This document shows positions 1 through 8,055 of a DNA stretch of 64,000 bases, piece by piece. The position numbers and the translations under genes were made by a program. The stretch's first letter is position 1; each line of letters begins with the position of its first letter. Source of the stretch: UBA6623 sp965217195. GTDB taxonomy: Bacteria > Acidobacteriota > Terriglobia > Bryobacterales > UBA6623. The stretch covers positions 186,001-250,000 of the forward strand of contig CBDCHL010000002.1 of assembly GCA_965217195.1 (NCBI GenBank). The letters are read 5' to 3'. The notes beneath the pieces are model-generated. The model searched no databases. It had not been told where the DNA came from and saw nothing but the letters and a program-made list of their open reading frames with translations.

Positions 1-67
1 AAGCGGCGGTTTTCGGCCCGCCCGCGTAACATGAAGCTGGCAGCTGCGCCTCTTCGGGCTTTGAAAA

Positions 68-137
68 AATGGGGACTGTACCTAGCGCCGATCGAATAGA
101 TTCCGTTGAACCTTTGACTTTTACCGGCGCGAAACGG
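68..137 (+). repeat. Dispersed repeat B, copy 1
   Basis: About 70 bases closely resembling 32082-32158. Both start with a run like GGGACTGTACC, continue through AGCGCCGA, GAATAG and TTCCGTTGAA, and end near GGCGCGAA. It lies upstream of lpxD in a stretch with no convincing gene. Only two copies are visible in the window, so the family is inferred from one pairwise match. Confidence 0.6.
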
Positions 138-146
138 CCCCCCCCC

Positions 147-300
147 GAAAATAGACTCGGAATCTCCTCGACATCGAAGCCCCCGACGTGGCGCACGCTT
201 TCAGCGTGCCGTGTCGCCACTCGTGGCGACATCTCTGTTCCCACGATCGGCCGGCTGAAACGAATTTCTTGCCGCTATGATGAATCCGCGGGTTCACAAA
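147..300 (+). repeat. Dispersed repeat C, copy 1
   Basis: About 150 bases that align with 47968-48122. Shared blocks include CCGAAAATAG, AATCTCCTCGA, CGACGTGGCGCACGCT, GGCGACATCTCTG and a GCCTGAAAC-like block. The match lies between genes on both sides of the window. Positions 1-67 and 301-434 show nothing I can assign. Confidence 0.65.
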
Positions 301-434
301 AACGGGGTTCCCGTCACAAATCACGAGAGGCCCCGGACGGGCCGTAGGAACAATCGTTCGATGCAAACCCGACCAAGAGGAATCGTTCGCTCGTCCCACA
401 TCCCGATGGTTGATACTTCCCCGTAGTTCCAACC

Positions 435-1457
435 ATGAAACTCAACGACATCGCTGAACGCCTGAGTTGCCGGCTGATCGGCGATCCGGAGCTCGAGATC
501 TCCGGTGTCGCGGGCATCGAGAAAGCCATACCGGGCGAACTCACGTTTCTGTCGAATCCGCGATACGTTAAAAAACTCCGCGACAGCCGGGCCTCGGCTG
601 TGATTGTCGCCGAGGAAATTCCAGACCTGGATGTCAGCTTTTTGATTTCAGACAACCCTTACCTTGATTTCGCCCGAGCCCTCGAGCTTTTCTATCAGCC
701 GCCCACGCCGACCCCGGGCGTTCATCCCACCGCCGTCATCGCCCCATCCGCGCAAATCGGCAAAAACGCCTCGGTCGGCCCCTACACGGTGATCGGCGAA
801 AACGTTGTGATCGGACGCAACACGGTCATTCATTCTCATGTTTCGATTTACGAGGGCGTAGCGATCGGCGACGATTTCACGGCCCACTCGCAGGTCAACG
901 TGCGCGAGTTTTGCGAAATCGGCGATCGCGTCATCCTCCAAAACGGCGCCGTGATCGGCTCCGACGGCTACGGCTTCGCCCAGCAAAAAGACGGCACGCA
1001 TTACAAAATCGTCCAAGCCGGCAAAGTCGTCATCGAGGATGACGTCGAGATCCAAGCCCATTCCTGCATCGACCGCGCCGCCGTCGGAGAAACCCGCATT
1101 CGGCGTGGATCGAAGATCGACAACCTCGTCCAAATCGGCCATGCCGTCGATGTCGGCGAGAACGCGATCCTGTGCGCGCAGGTCGGCATCGCGGGCAGCA
1201 CGACCATCGGAAAGAACTGCATCTTCGCCGGACAGGTGGGCCTGATCAATCACCTCAACATCGGCGACAACGTCCTCATCACCGCGCAAAGCGGCGTCCC
1301 CAATGACGTTGCGTCCAACCAAAAGATTTCCGGCTACCCGGCCATGGACAATCGCCGCTGGCTGCGCTCCGCCGCCGTATTCAACCGCCTGCCGGATCTC
1401 GAAAAAAGGATGCGGCAACTGGCGAAGAAAGTTGATAAGGACGCAGCCGAGGAGTGA
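435..1457 (+). CDS. lpxD: UDP-3-O-acylglucosamine N-acyltransferase LpxD
   Basis: Third step of lipid A synthesis: moves a 3-hydroxyacyl chain from acyl-ACP to the 2-amino group of UDP-3-O-acylglucosamine in the cytoplasm. The 340-residue length fits LpxD. An N-terminal uridine-binding domain (about 1-95) is followed by a left-handed beta helix of hexapeptide repeats (about 100-310). The expected catalytic histidine lies in the QIGHAV segment (about His236). The GSDGYGF stretch (about 175-181) is typical of the family. It stands alone here, without lpxA, fabZ or bamA beside it. It implies an outer membrane with lipid A-type lipid. The start ATG has no strong ribosome binding site. Confidence 0.96.
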   Translation: MKLNDIAERLSCRLIGDPELEISGVAGIEKAIPGELTFLSNPRYVKKLRDSRASAVIVAEEIPDLDVSFLISDNPYLDFARALELFYQPPTPTPGVHPTAVIAPSAQIGKNASVGPYTVIGENVVIGRNTVIHSHVSIYEGVAIGDDFTAHSQVNVREFCEIGDRVILQNGAVIGSDGYGFAQQKDGTHYKIVQAGKVVIEDDVEIQAHSCIDRAAVGETRIRRGSKIDNLVQIGHAVDVGENAILCAQVGIAGSTTIGKNCIFAGQVGLINHLNIGDNVLITAQSGVPNDVASNQKISGYPAMDNRRWLRSAAVFNRLPDLEKRMRQLAKKVDKDAAEE

Positions 1458-1525
1458 GCGCCCCGGGGTGAGCACATCGCAATTGTTGAAACCCAGGGCG
1501 ATGGCGGTTGTTCGCAGAATCGCGG

Positions 1526-1572
1526 TAGGGTGGAAGGCCGCAGGCGGCTTCGAGCCCTGCGCTACGCGTTTT
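1526..1572 (+). repeat. Dispersed repeat A, copy 1
   Basis: Contains GCCGCAGGC, CTTCGAGCCCTGCGCTACGC. The same core recurs at 14228-14267 and 14587-14628 on this strand and, inverted, near 12337-12380, 44030-44075 and 48123-48166. It is intergenic at every site, between lpxD and the convergent gene pair here. Confidence 0.65.
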
Positions 1573-1614
1573 TCATTTCTTGGGTCAACGCAAAGATGAG
1601 CGAAACGTTGGGAG

Positions 1615-1887
1615 CTACCCGCCCGTGTCGAAACGCCGCAGAAAGAAATTGTACACCCAAGCGATCAGCAGCCCACCTAAAGCCCCGTCAACCAGCCCGT
1701 AAACCAATCCCAGAATCACGTCCCCTGCCGTTCCCGTGCCTTCGATCCCCGGGTAGACCGAGCCCATCACCTCGAAAAACCCCGCCCCATAGCTTGGGTT
1801 CACCGCATGCGCCACACCGATAACGAGCATCGCTCCGCCCCATAGGACGCCGAGCGTGAGGGCCAAGGCCCGTGGCGAGATTCGCAT
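1615..1887 (-). CDS. Small two-helix membrane protein
   Basis: A 90-residue protein with a hydrophobic N-terminal segment (about 6-28) and a second glycine-rich one (about 55-82), ending in a basic tail. I do not recognise the family with certainty; the pattern resembles short uncharacterised membrane proteins encoded beside carriers. Its ATG lies 3 bases after the stop of the Nramp-like gene at 1891-3255 on the same strand, so the two are probably translated together. It may be an accessory subunit of that carrier, but nothing in the sequence proves this. Confidence 0.6.
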   Translation of the reverse strand: MRISPRALALTLGVLWGGAMLVIGVAHAVNPSYGAGFFEVMGSVYPGIEGTGTAGDVILGLVYGLVDGALGGLLIAWVYNFFLRRFDTGG

Positions 1888-1890
1888 GAC

Positions 1891-3255
1891 TTATGACATC
1901 AACTTTTGGACCGCTGAGGCGGTCATCATCACGGCCATCACGACCGCCGAGACCCACAACAGCAACTTGATCCAGCCTTTGGGCAAGATCGCCTTCGGCG
2001 TGCGTGTCACGCTGAGATAGATTGTGCAGAAGCCGATCACCGGCAACATGACCGCTTGCGCCAGACCGCCGATCATCACCATCAACACCGGAGACTCGAG
2101 CCACATGAAATACATCGAGGGGATGAATAGTAAGATTACGACGAAGATGCGCGTGGCTTTCAGCCGGAGCGTGTAATTGCGGCGATTGTAGACGCCCAGC
2201 ATCCCGAAAAAATCAGCGTAGATGCGGCAGTGGCCGGCGGTCGAGGCGAACACGGTCGAATATAGAACCGCGAACGCGCCGACCAGGAAAGGAACAAGCG
2301 ACCATGCACCGAGCGTTTCCGTGTACATGTTCGAGAGCATGTGGACCATCTCGCTGCCCTTGGGAACGATCCCCATGCCGTGGAGAATGCCCGCGCCAAG
2401 CAGGTAGAAGGCAATCGTCGCGAAGGTGTAGATCACCATTGACGCCAGCACGTCGACCCCCATCACGCGAATCCATCCGAACGCTCGGCTGACCCAGGGT
2501 CCCGAGTCATCGCGCGCTCCCGTGTACCTCGCGTATCCCTTTTCGATGCACCAGTAGGGGTACATGATAAGCTCGGTCGCGCCAACACCTGTAATCCCGA
2601 AAGTCGCAACCGCCGTCATCAACCCGCCCTCGGGCATCTGAATTTTCAGACCGTCGAAAACCTGCGCCATCGAGAAATACTCGGGCTTTTGGAACAGCAG
2701 AAAAGTGCAACTCACCGTCAGCATCGTGAAGGCCACGACCAACCCCATGGCGACTTTTTCGACGAGCGAATAGCGCCCCACGATCAACAAGATGACCGTG
2801 GCGAAGTTGACGATCCATACCCAACCCGTCACCGACACCGAGGGGACCATGCGGTTGAGCACTTCGGAAATTCCGCCCAGCATTCCGCCGACCTGCATCA
2901 TCGTCATCAGGACCATGATGAACCAGCACCACGCCACCCACGAGACACGCCAACGCGGTCCCGGGATGGTGTCGAAAGATTCGAGGGTGGTCTCGCCGGT
3001 GCCGATGGCGTGGCGACCCAGCTCATTCTGGACGACGGTCTTAATGGCGCAACTGAGGATGATGAGCCACAGCAGCTTGTAGCCGTTTTCCGCGCCCAAG
3101 ACGGTGGTCGCGATTAGCTCACCCGAGCCAACGATCGAACTCGCGAGGATCAGTCCCGGGCCGATCCGCCGCAGGATTTTCCTGAGCTTCGTCGGCGGAT
3201 CTTCGATTTCGGCGGGGTCAAGAAAATACGGGTCGCGGACGGTGGACTCTGCCAT
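1891..3255 (-). CDS. Divergent Nramp-family (NRAMP/MntH-like) membrane carrier
   Basis: A 454-residue polytopic inner-membrane protein with about 11-12 hydrophobic segments and the Nramp fold start (RRIGPGLILASSIVGSGE). Canonical Nramp proteins carry DPGN in helix 1 and MPHN in helix 6 as metal ligands. Here helix 1 reads IVGSGE and the helix 6 region reads LIMYPYW, so the standard manganese/iron site is absent. The substrate is therefore uncertain: another cation or a different solute. The small membrane gene at 1615-1887 follows directly. A partial, decayed copy of the first part of this gene and its upstream DNA lies at 5865-7400. Confidence 0.85.
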   Translation of the reverse strand: MAESTVRDPYFLDPAEIEDPPTKLRKILRRIGPGLILASSIVGSGELIATTVLGAENGYKLLWLIILSCAIKTVVQNELGRHAIGTGETTLESFDTIPGPRWRVSWVAWCWFIMVLMTMMQVGGMLGGISEVLNRMVPSVSVTGWVWIVNFATVILLIVGRYSLVEKVAMGLVVAFTMLTVSCTFLLFQKPEYFSMAQVFDGLKIQMPEGGLMTAVATFGITGVGATELIMYPYWCIEKGYARYTGARDDSGPWVSRAFGWIRVMGVDVLASMVIYTFATIAFYLLGAGILHGMGIVPKGSEMVHMLSNMYTETLGAWSLVPFLVGAFAVLYSTVFASTAGHCRIYADFFGMLGVYNRRNYTLRLKATRIFVVILLFIPSMYFMWLESPVLMVMIGGLAQAVMLPVIGFCTIYLSVTRTPKAILPKGWIKLLLWVSAVVMAVMMTASAVQKLMS

Positions 3256-3421
3256 GAGCGATTCCGCATCCTACGACAGCTACTACGGTCGGCGCAAGGC
3301 AGACGTACCCGTTCGGTTTATCTTTGTCCCGGGGGGGGATTCCGGCGTCGAGAGTTGGTTGTCACACTCCGTTCGAAATCAGACCTGGAATAAGAGATCT
3401 TGCGTCGTGGGGGCGGGCCCG

Positions 3422-5824
3422 TCAAGGCGAAGAGAAACCGCCCGGAGGCGAGGCGAAAGTTTGGCGCTGGGAGTTGTAGTTCCTGCCATATTTCAATTCG
3501 CTCGCGACGCCGCTCTTCGAGATTCCGAAGACACGGATGTCGGGGTCCTTGCGCAAAACGTCTTCCCCAATCCGTAAAAGGACATGATAGCCGCCCATCG
3601 CAACCTCGGGATAGATCTTTCGCACGTCCTCGCGTCCAACGGGACGGCGCCGGAAATGGGCCGCTTCGCCGTTGACAAACACCACGATCTCGTCGACGGG
3701 ATCGTGCAGACCTCCGTCGACCGCCCAGCCCGCCACCCACGTCAACTTGCTTCCCGGGAGCAGTCGATCCACCGAGCCAACGACGGAGCCGGGCATGATC
3801 GGCACGGTCCGCCCATCGGCTGTAACGATTCTTTCCACCTCGGAACCCTCCACCCTCCGCAGCGAATAGCGCACATCCGGAGGCCGAACGAAAGGAAGGA
3901 GATTACCCTCAAAAACGAAATCCGAGATCTTGAGCGATCTCTGAGCGCGCCGACGCAAACCTGCGAAGGGCGCGCACGCAATCGACTCCGCGGTTGACGG
4001 GTCATAACATCGACAGTTCGCGATCGCACCGAGATGATTCACAAGAAAACAACCTTCAGTAAGGAAACTACCGTCTCGGAACACAGTGAATCCTTCTCCC
4101 CCGGCAGTGAGATCTCGCCCAAGAAAGACCTCTCTTTCCGCATCAATGCCCAACAAGCCCAGTAAGGTGGGCGTGATATCAAGTTGTCCTCCGATATCGG
4201 ACCTCTTGCCGGCTGCTTCTCCACCCGGAAGGCGAATCATGAACGGAATCCGTTTACTGAGTACCAGGCGATCCAATTCCGTATCAATGGCGACCCCGGG
4301 CAACAAACTCAATTCTTTTTCATCGTTTAAAAAACCCTGGTGATCAGCATACAACGCGATTACGCTCCTCTCCAACAAGTCCTCTTCATCCAGAAGATCC
4401 AGAAACTGACCGAAGGCTTCATCGAAGTAGTGTACCGTTTGCAAGTAGTTGCCGACTGAAGTACCCTCGAGGCCGCCCACATCGAACTTCTCGTAGCCTT
4501 CCGGCAGTACGAAGGGCCAATGATTTGATGTCGATATCAGGAAAGCCATGAACGGCTCCCGCCGGACCCTCAGAAACGGACTCACTTCCTCAAAGAATAA
4601 TTTGTCGACGAGCCAATCCTGCATTGTCTCCTTCATCGTGAAGCGATCGGCAAACACGGAATCGTCAAAACCATAGGCTCTGTGCAACTTCTTCATGTTC
4701 CAGAAAGTTGCCTCCGCCCCGCACGCCGACACGCTGTCGTAACCGTGTTGGGAAAGGATTGTCGGCAACCCGCGGAAGAAGTTGTCGGAGCGGTGGTACG
4801 CCACAGTACCCCACGCCGGCGCGTGGAAAGAATTGAGTGCAATGAACTCCCCGTCGGAGGTTGTACCGAGATGGGTTTGATCGTAAAAAGCCGTAAAGTC
4901 TAAACTCTCGCCGGCGAACGCAGTAAGTCTGGGGGTAATGTCTCGGCCGTCTATCCGCATTCCAATAGGGAAACTTTGCAACGACTCCGCGCTGATCAAG
5001 ATCAAGTTACGGTCCTTCGCCACACCGAATAGGGCGGATCGTGGGCTGTCATTCGCCAGGCGGTCTTCGATAAACGAATGAATTTCCTGGAGATCAGACG
5101 GGGTCGGTCGCCGGCGCGTAACGCGTTGATAACGGATGACGTCGGCGAAATGAAAGGGCAGTAACCCGATGCGGGCGACAACCTCGCGCCTAACGTTGAA
5201 ATAGGCGAACACATCTTCTTCGCCGCCGACGATCACCTGTAGGGTCGGGAGGGCCGTCAAGCCGCCCACCGCCGTCAGGCCGAGAGAAACCCGAATCGCC
5301 ATTCGACGAGGAAAAGGAGCTGTTTCTTGAGATGCCTTTATATAGGGTATCGCGCACAAGACCCATAGAAAGACATCACCGAAGAGAACGATAAAAACAG
5401 GGTCAAACGCGTGCCTGGAGTTCCATAAAAATTTGGGCAACATGTGAAGCTGGTTAAAGCTTGTCGCGGGAATGACATCCGACAGCATGTTCAGATGGAC
5501 CAGATCCGCAACCACAATCAGAGAAAGGATGAGGTGAAAAAACAAGAGCAAGCCGAAACGAGTCACTCTCGGGACGAGGGGCAAGAAAAAAAGAGGCAAG
5601 GCAACGCCCGCAATGCTTGAGGTCGCCGCTTGGGGGTGGGAGAGGATCCAGTCCGAAAATGTTGAACTGGGAGCCCAAAATACATTTCTAAAACTCGCGC
5701 AAACATAAAATGATTTGACGGCCCCACAGACAAGGAAGGTCAGCAACGGCGCCAACTCAAGAAACGAGGAAGATCGGAAGACCCGAGTCGGGATGGAAAA
5801 AATACGACTACCGGCGGGCCCCAT
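3422..5824 (-). CDS. LtaS-like membrane sulfatase-fold phosphotransferase
   Basis: An 800-residue protein with about five N-terminal membrane helices (roughly 22-40, 70-86, 90-110, 142-160, 180-198), then an extracytoplasmic alkaline phosphatase-superfamily domain (about 270-590). Features match the LtaS/OpgB/EptA-type group: a metal-binding Glu in LISAES (about 280), a nucleophile Thr in GTTSDGEF (about 322), and an Asp-His pair in YADHQGF. A further C-terminal domain (about 660-790) begins near a GWAVD motif. Such enzymes move phosphoglycerol or phosphoethanolamine groups from lipids onto polymers or glycans. In a diderm the acceptor is unlikely to be classical lipoteichoic acid. An AAGG-type ribosome binding site precedes the ATG. 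It looks less GC-rich than its neighbours, which may reflect transfer. Confidence 0.82.
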   Translation of the reverse strand: MGPAGSRIFSIPTRVFRSSSFLELAPLLTFLVCGAVKSFYVCASFRNVFWAPSSTFSDWILSHPQAATSSIAGVALPLFFLPLVPRVTRFGLLLFFHLILSLIVVADLVHLNMLSDVIPATSFNQLHMLPKFLWNSRHAFDPVFIVLFGDVFLWVLCAIPYIKASQETAPFPRRMAIRVSLGLTAVGGLTALPTLQVIVGGEEDVFAYFNVRREVVARIGLLPFHFADVIRYQRVTRRRPTPSDLQEIHSFIEDRLANDSPRSALFGVAKDRNLILISAESLQSFPIGMRIDGRDITPRLTAFAGESLDFTAFYDQTHLGTTSDGEFIALNSFHAPAWGTVAYHRSDNFFRGLPTILSQHGYDSVSACGAEATFWNMKKLHRAYGFDDSVFADRFTMKETMQDWLVDKLFFEEVSPFLRVRREPFMAFLISTSNHWPFVLPEGYEKFDVGGLEGTSVGNYLQTVHYFDEAFGQFLDLLDEEDLLERSVIALYADHQGFLNDEKELSLLPGVAIDTELDRLVLSKRIPFMIRLPGGEAAGKRSDIGGQLDITPTLLGLLGIDAEREVFLGRDLTAGGEGFTVFRDGSFLTEGCFLVNHLGAIANCRCYDPSTAESIACAPFAGLRRRAQRSLKISDFVFEGNLLPFVRPPDVRYSLRRVEGSEVERIVTADGRTVPIMPGSVVGSVDRLLPGSKLTWVAGWAVDGGLHDPVDEIVVFVNGEAAHFRRRPVGREDVRKIYPEVAMGGYHVLLRIGEDVLRKDPDIRVFGISKSGVASELKYGRNYNSQRQTFASPPGGFSSP

Positions 5825-6121
5825 GTTTCACCTTCCGCGTCGGTTTCATGCCGGGCCTCTCTTCGAGGTCCGGTGGAGCGATTTGGAAATACCGCGCAAC
5901 ATACCACCGCCCTGCATCATCGTCGTCACCACCATCGCGGCCACGAGACCCGTCAACGGCGGCGGGCCACTCGGTCAAAAGGCACGAAGGTATTCGGCCG
6001 GCGCCGATCCGATGGGGGTCAATTCATCTTAGGCCACGGTTTTGATCGCACAACCGACGACGATGAGCCTTAGCAGCTTGTAGCCGTTCTCCGCGCCTAC
6101 TGAGTCTCGCATAATATACTG

Positions 6122-6613
6122 TCAATCGAGACAAAGAGAAGACTGTTTCCAGAAAGCGGTAATCAAGCGCGGTTTGCGGCGCATTCGCCGCAGCGCTTTG
6201 CGGGCGCGCTCGTCGAGTTCCCAGTAGTCCTTCGGGCAGACGTTGGGCAACTCGTGCTGCTTCCAGTACGCCCAAATGTATTCCACCGGGTTCAACTCCG
6301 GCGCATAGGGCGGCAAGTACTCCGTTGCGATGTGATCCTCGGAGAGCTGGATGAACTCCCGCACCAGGCGGCTGCGGTGCGCCGGCAGCCGGTCCCAGAC
6401 GATCAGCAGTGGGCCGTCGATGTGGCGCACCAAAGCCTTCAGGAAGTCGATGACCTCCAGCTCGCCGATCGCGCCGGGATAGAGCCGGAAGTAAAAGTTG
6501 CGCAACGTCAGCCCGGCCGACACCGACAGCTTGTCCCAGTTGAAGTTGAACTCCAACACCGGTGTCTCGCCGCGCGGCGCCCAGGTGCGGCAACGATGCG
6601 GCTTCTGACTCAA
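6122..6613 (-). CDS. IS630 transposase, catalytic (DDE) part
   Basis: Carries the second and third catalytic acids of the DDE domain: Asp in IVWDRLPAHRS and Glu in LNPVEYIW. The first Asp (FIDESG) is encoded just upstream, in this frame, before the first ATG. A -1 shift on the run of eight A (minus strand, 6659-6666) would therefore join the first ORF to this one and give a full-length transposase with all three acids. Typical of IS630 elements made by programmed frameshifting. No internal stop or missing catalytic residue is visible, so the element may still be active. Confidence 0.88.
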   Translation of the reverse strand: MSQKPHRCRTWAPRGETPVLEFNFNWDKLSVSAGLTLRNFYFRLYPGAIGELEVIDFLKALVRHIDGPLLIVWDRLPAHRSRLVREFIQLSEDHIATEYLPPYAPELNPVEYIWAYWKQHELPNVCPKDYWELDERARKALRRMRRKPRLITAFWKQSSLCLD

Positions 6614-7137
6614 TCCGCTTTCGTCGATGAAGACGATCGTACGTTCTTCTTTGCGGGCTTTTTTTTAATGGCCGGCCAAGTCTTGCGCTGCCAGCCGCGG
6701 ATGGCCTCTTCGTTGCGCTCCCGCGCTTTGCCGACGGGCCGTTGCGGGCTCCAACCGAGCGCCCGCAGGATCTTCCAGACATGGCCCTCGTGATAGCGCA
6801 CGCCGAACTCGTCTCCGATCAGACGAGCGACCCGCGGACAGCTCCACAGCGGCGTCGGGAAGCCGTGCGCCTCGGGGCCTTCCAGCAGCAACGCCTCGAG
6901 GCGTTCGAGCTGCGCGGCGTCCAACAGCGGCTTACGGCCGGCGCGGCCGGCCTGGCGCAACCCGGCTTCGCCGTCACGCCGGTATCGTCGCAGCCACTCG
7001 CTGACGCTTTGCCGCGCGACCTTCAATCGCCTCGCTGTCTCGGACTGACTACAGCCTTGCTCGACCAACCGGATCGCTTTGAAACGGCGCTTCTCCAGGG
7101 CCTCGAAATCCCGCCGTACGCCTTTTGTATTTCCCAT
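6610..7137 (-). CDS. IS630 transposase, N-terminal helix-turn-helix part
   Basis: DNA-binding half of the transposase: a helix-turn-helix region (GCSQSETARRLKVARQSVSE and the following WLRRYRRDGEAGL) and a winged-helix segment with the usual PQRPVGKARERNEEAI stretch. The frame runs into KKKPAKKN on the A-run and stops shortly after. A -1 shift continues into the catalytic part. The ATG at 7137 (MGNTKG) is preferred; an in-frame start at 7173 exists close to the right inverted repeat. Confidence 0.85.
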   Translation of the reverse strand: MGNTKGVRRDFEALEKRRFKAIRLVEQGCSQSETARRLKVARQSVSEWLRRYRRDGEAGLRQAGRAGRKPLLDAAQLERLEALLLEGPEAHGFPTPLWSCPRVARLIGDEFGVRYHEGHVWKILRALGWSPQRPVGKARERNEEAIRGWQRKTWPAIKKKPAKKNVRSSSSTKAD

Positions 7138-7374
7138 ACATACAAAGACGTACGTACCCCAAAAAGGTGTCACTTTATTTTGCGAGATTCAATAAGACGG
7201 TAGTGGCGATTAACTCTTCCGAGCCGACAATCGAGCTGGCGAGAATCAGCCCCGGGCCGATTCGGCGCAGGATTTTGCTAAGCTGCGTCGGCGGATCTTC
7301 GATTTCGGCGGAGCCAAGAAAATAGGGGTCCCGGACGCTGGATTCTCCCAGAGCGAATCCGCATCCTACGACAG

Positions 7375-7701
7375 CTACGACGGTCGGCGCAAGGCAGACG
7401 TGTTGTGAGAAACGCGGAAGGGGTTCGGCAGACTCTCTTGGGAATAGATCGCTCCGGCTAACTCGGCGATGGACGCGGATTCGATGATGATGAGCCGCCT
7501 CATCAGGGCGGTCGCGGTAAAGGCCTTCCCGCGCCGTGGTTCAATATCCCCGAGAGCCATTCGCAAAGCGTCGCCCATATGCGGCAGCAGCCGAGAGCGT
7601 TCCATTACGCCCCAGCGGCGTTGGTTCTCGGGCGTGAGACGGTTGACGCGCGAGACGATGGCGGCGCGGTCCTGCTCGTTCCACAAAGATCCCTTGGTCA
7701 T
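7375..7701 (-). pseudogene. Truncated DUF1569-like (DinB-fold) protein
   Basis: Starts at an ATG (MTKGSLW) with an AGGAGA ribosome binding site. The first 60 or so residues resemble DUF1569/DinB-like proteins: RLTPENQRRWGVM, then a helix HMGDALRMALGD. The family is normally about 150 residues. Here the frame loses resemblance after about residue 85, and the last ten codons are read from the duplicated Nramp-upstream sequence. The gene was probably cut when that segment arrived. The family call is from short motifs only. Confidence 0.55.
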
Positions 7702-7873
7702 GGGTTTCTCCTGTCGCGCCAAGTCCGGCTTGTCGTCAGACCGCCGTCGGCATTCGGCCAAAGGTTACGGAGTGGCGTCCCTCCCGCCGAATTGCCCACA
7801 AGCATACACGCTTGGCGGGGCATCCGGCCCCTCAGCGAAGAGGGTTTACAACCGTAACCCCAAAATATGCCTG

Positions 7874-7945
7874 GGACGTCCCTCTCGCAATACGAGCCGT
7901 AGAAAATGGAGGCGCGGACGGAAGTCCACGCTCAGCCCGATTCAC
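7874..7945 (+). repeat. Dispersed repeat D, copy 1
   Basis: About 70 bases with a CGCAATACGA block followed by GGAGGCGCGGACGGAAGTCC and ACGCTCAGCCCG. Close copies lie at 53670-53740 and 25966-26040. The GGAC..GTCC part is self-complementary. The rest of the 7702-8055 gap shows no gene I can support. Confidence 0.65.
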
Positions 7946-8055
7946 CGACAATACCCTTCACTTAGATACCGTGACGAAAGAGTGGAAATTAATCCGGCGG
8001 CGTGGTGGCGCGCCGCTCGGGGCCGTCGATGGGGTAGCGTTGGCTCCCGAAACCG

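Larger units (their letters stand above)
6100..7192 (-). mobile_element. IS630-family insertion sequence, 1093 bp
   Basis: Flanked by TA at 6098-6099 and 7193-7194, the expected target duplication of IS630/Tc1 elements. The ends form an imperfect inverted repeat: CTGAGTCTCGCATAATATAC at the left and, on the opposite strand at the right, TTGAATCTCGCAAAATAAAG. Inside are two overlapping transposase frames on the minus strand. Comparison with the intact Nramp-like gene shows the empty site (CGCGCC-TA-AGACGG), which fixes both ends. Confidence 0.93.
5865..7400 (-). pseudogene. Decayed 5' copy of the Nramp-like gene, split by IS630
   Basis: Two blocks, 5865-6099 and 7193-7400, match the first third of the intact gene at 1891-3255 and the DNA just upstream of it (about 2860-3310). 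Shared runs include CCGACAATCGAGCTGGCGAG-like and GGCGGATCTTCGATTTCGGC sequence, and the upstream GACGGTCGGCGCAAGGCAGA. The start codon is lost, there are internal deletions, and the rest of the gene is missing. The two blocks join exactly if the IS element and one TA are removed. The homology ends at about 7400, where the neighbouring gene at 7375-7701 is also cut. Confidence 0.85.

Noticed and set aside
648..1475. 275-codon minus-strand frame opposite lpxD
   Set aside because: Shadow produced by the hexapeptide-repeat codons of lpxD.
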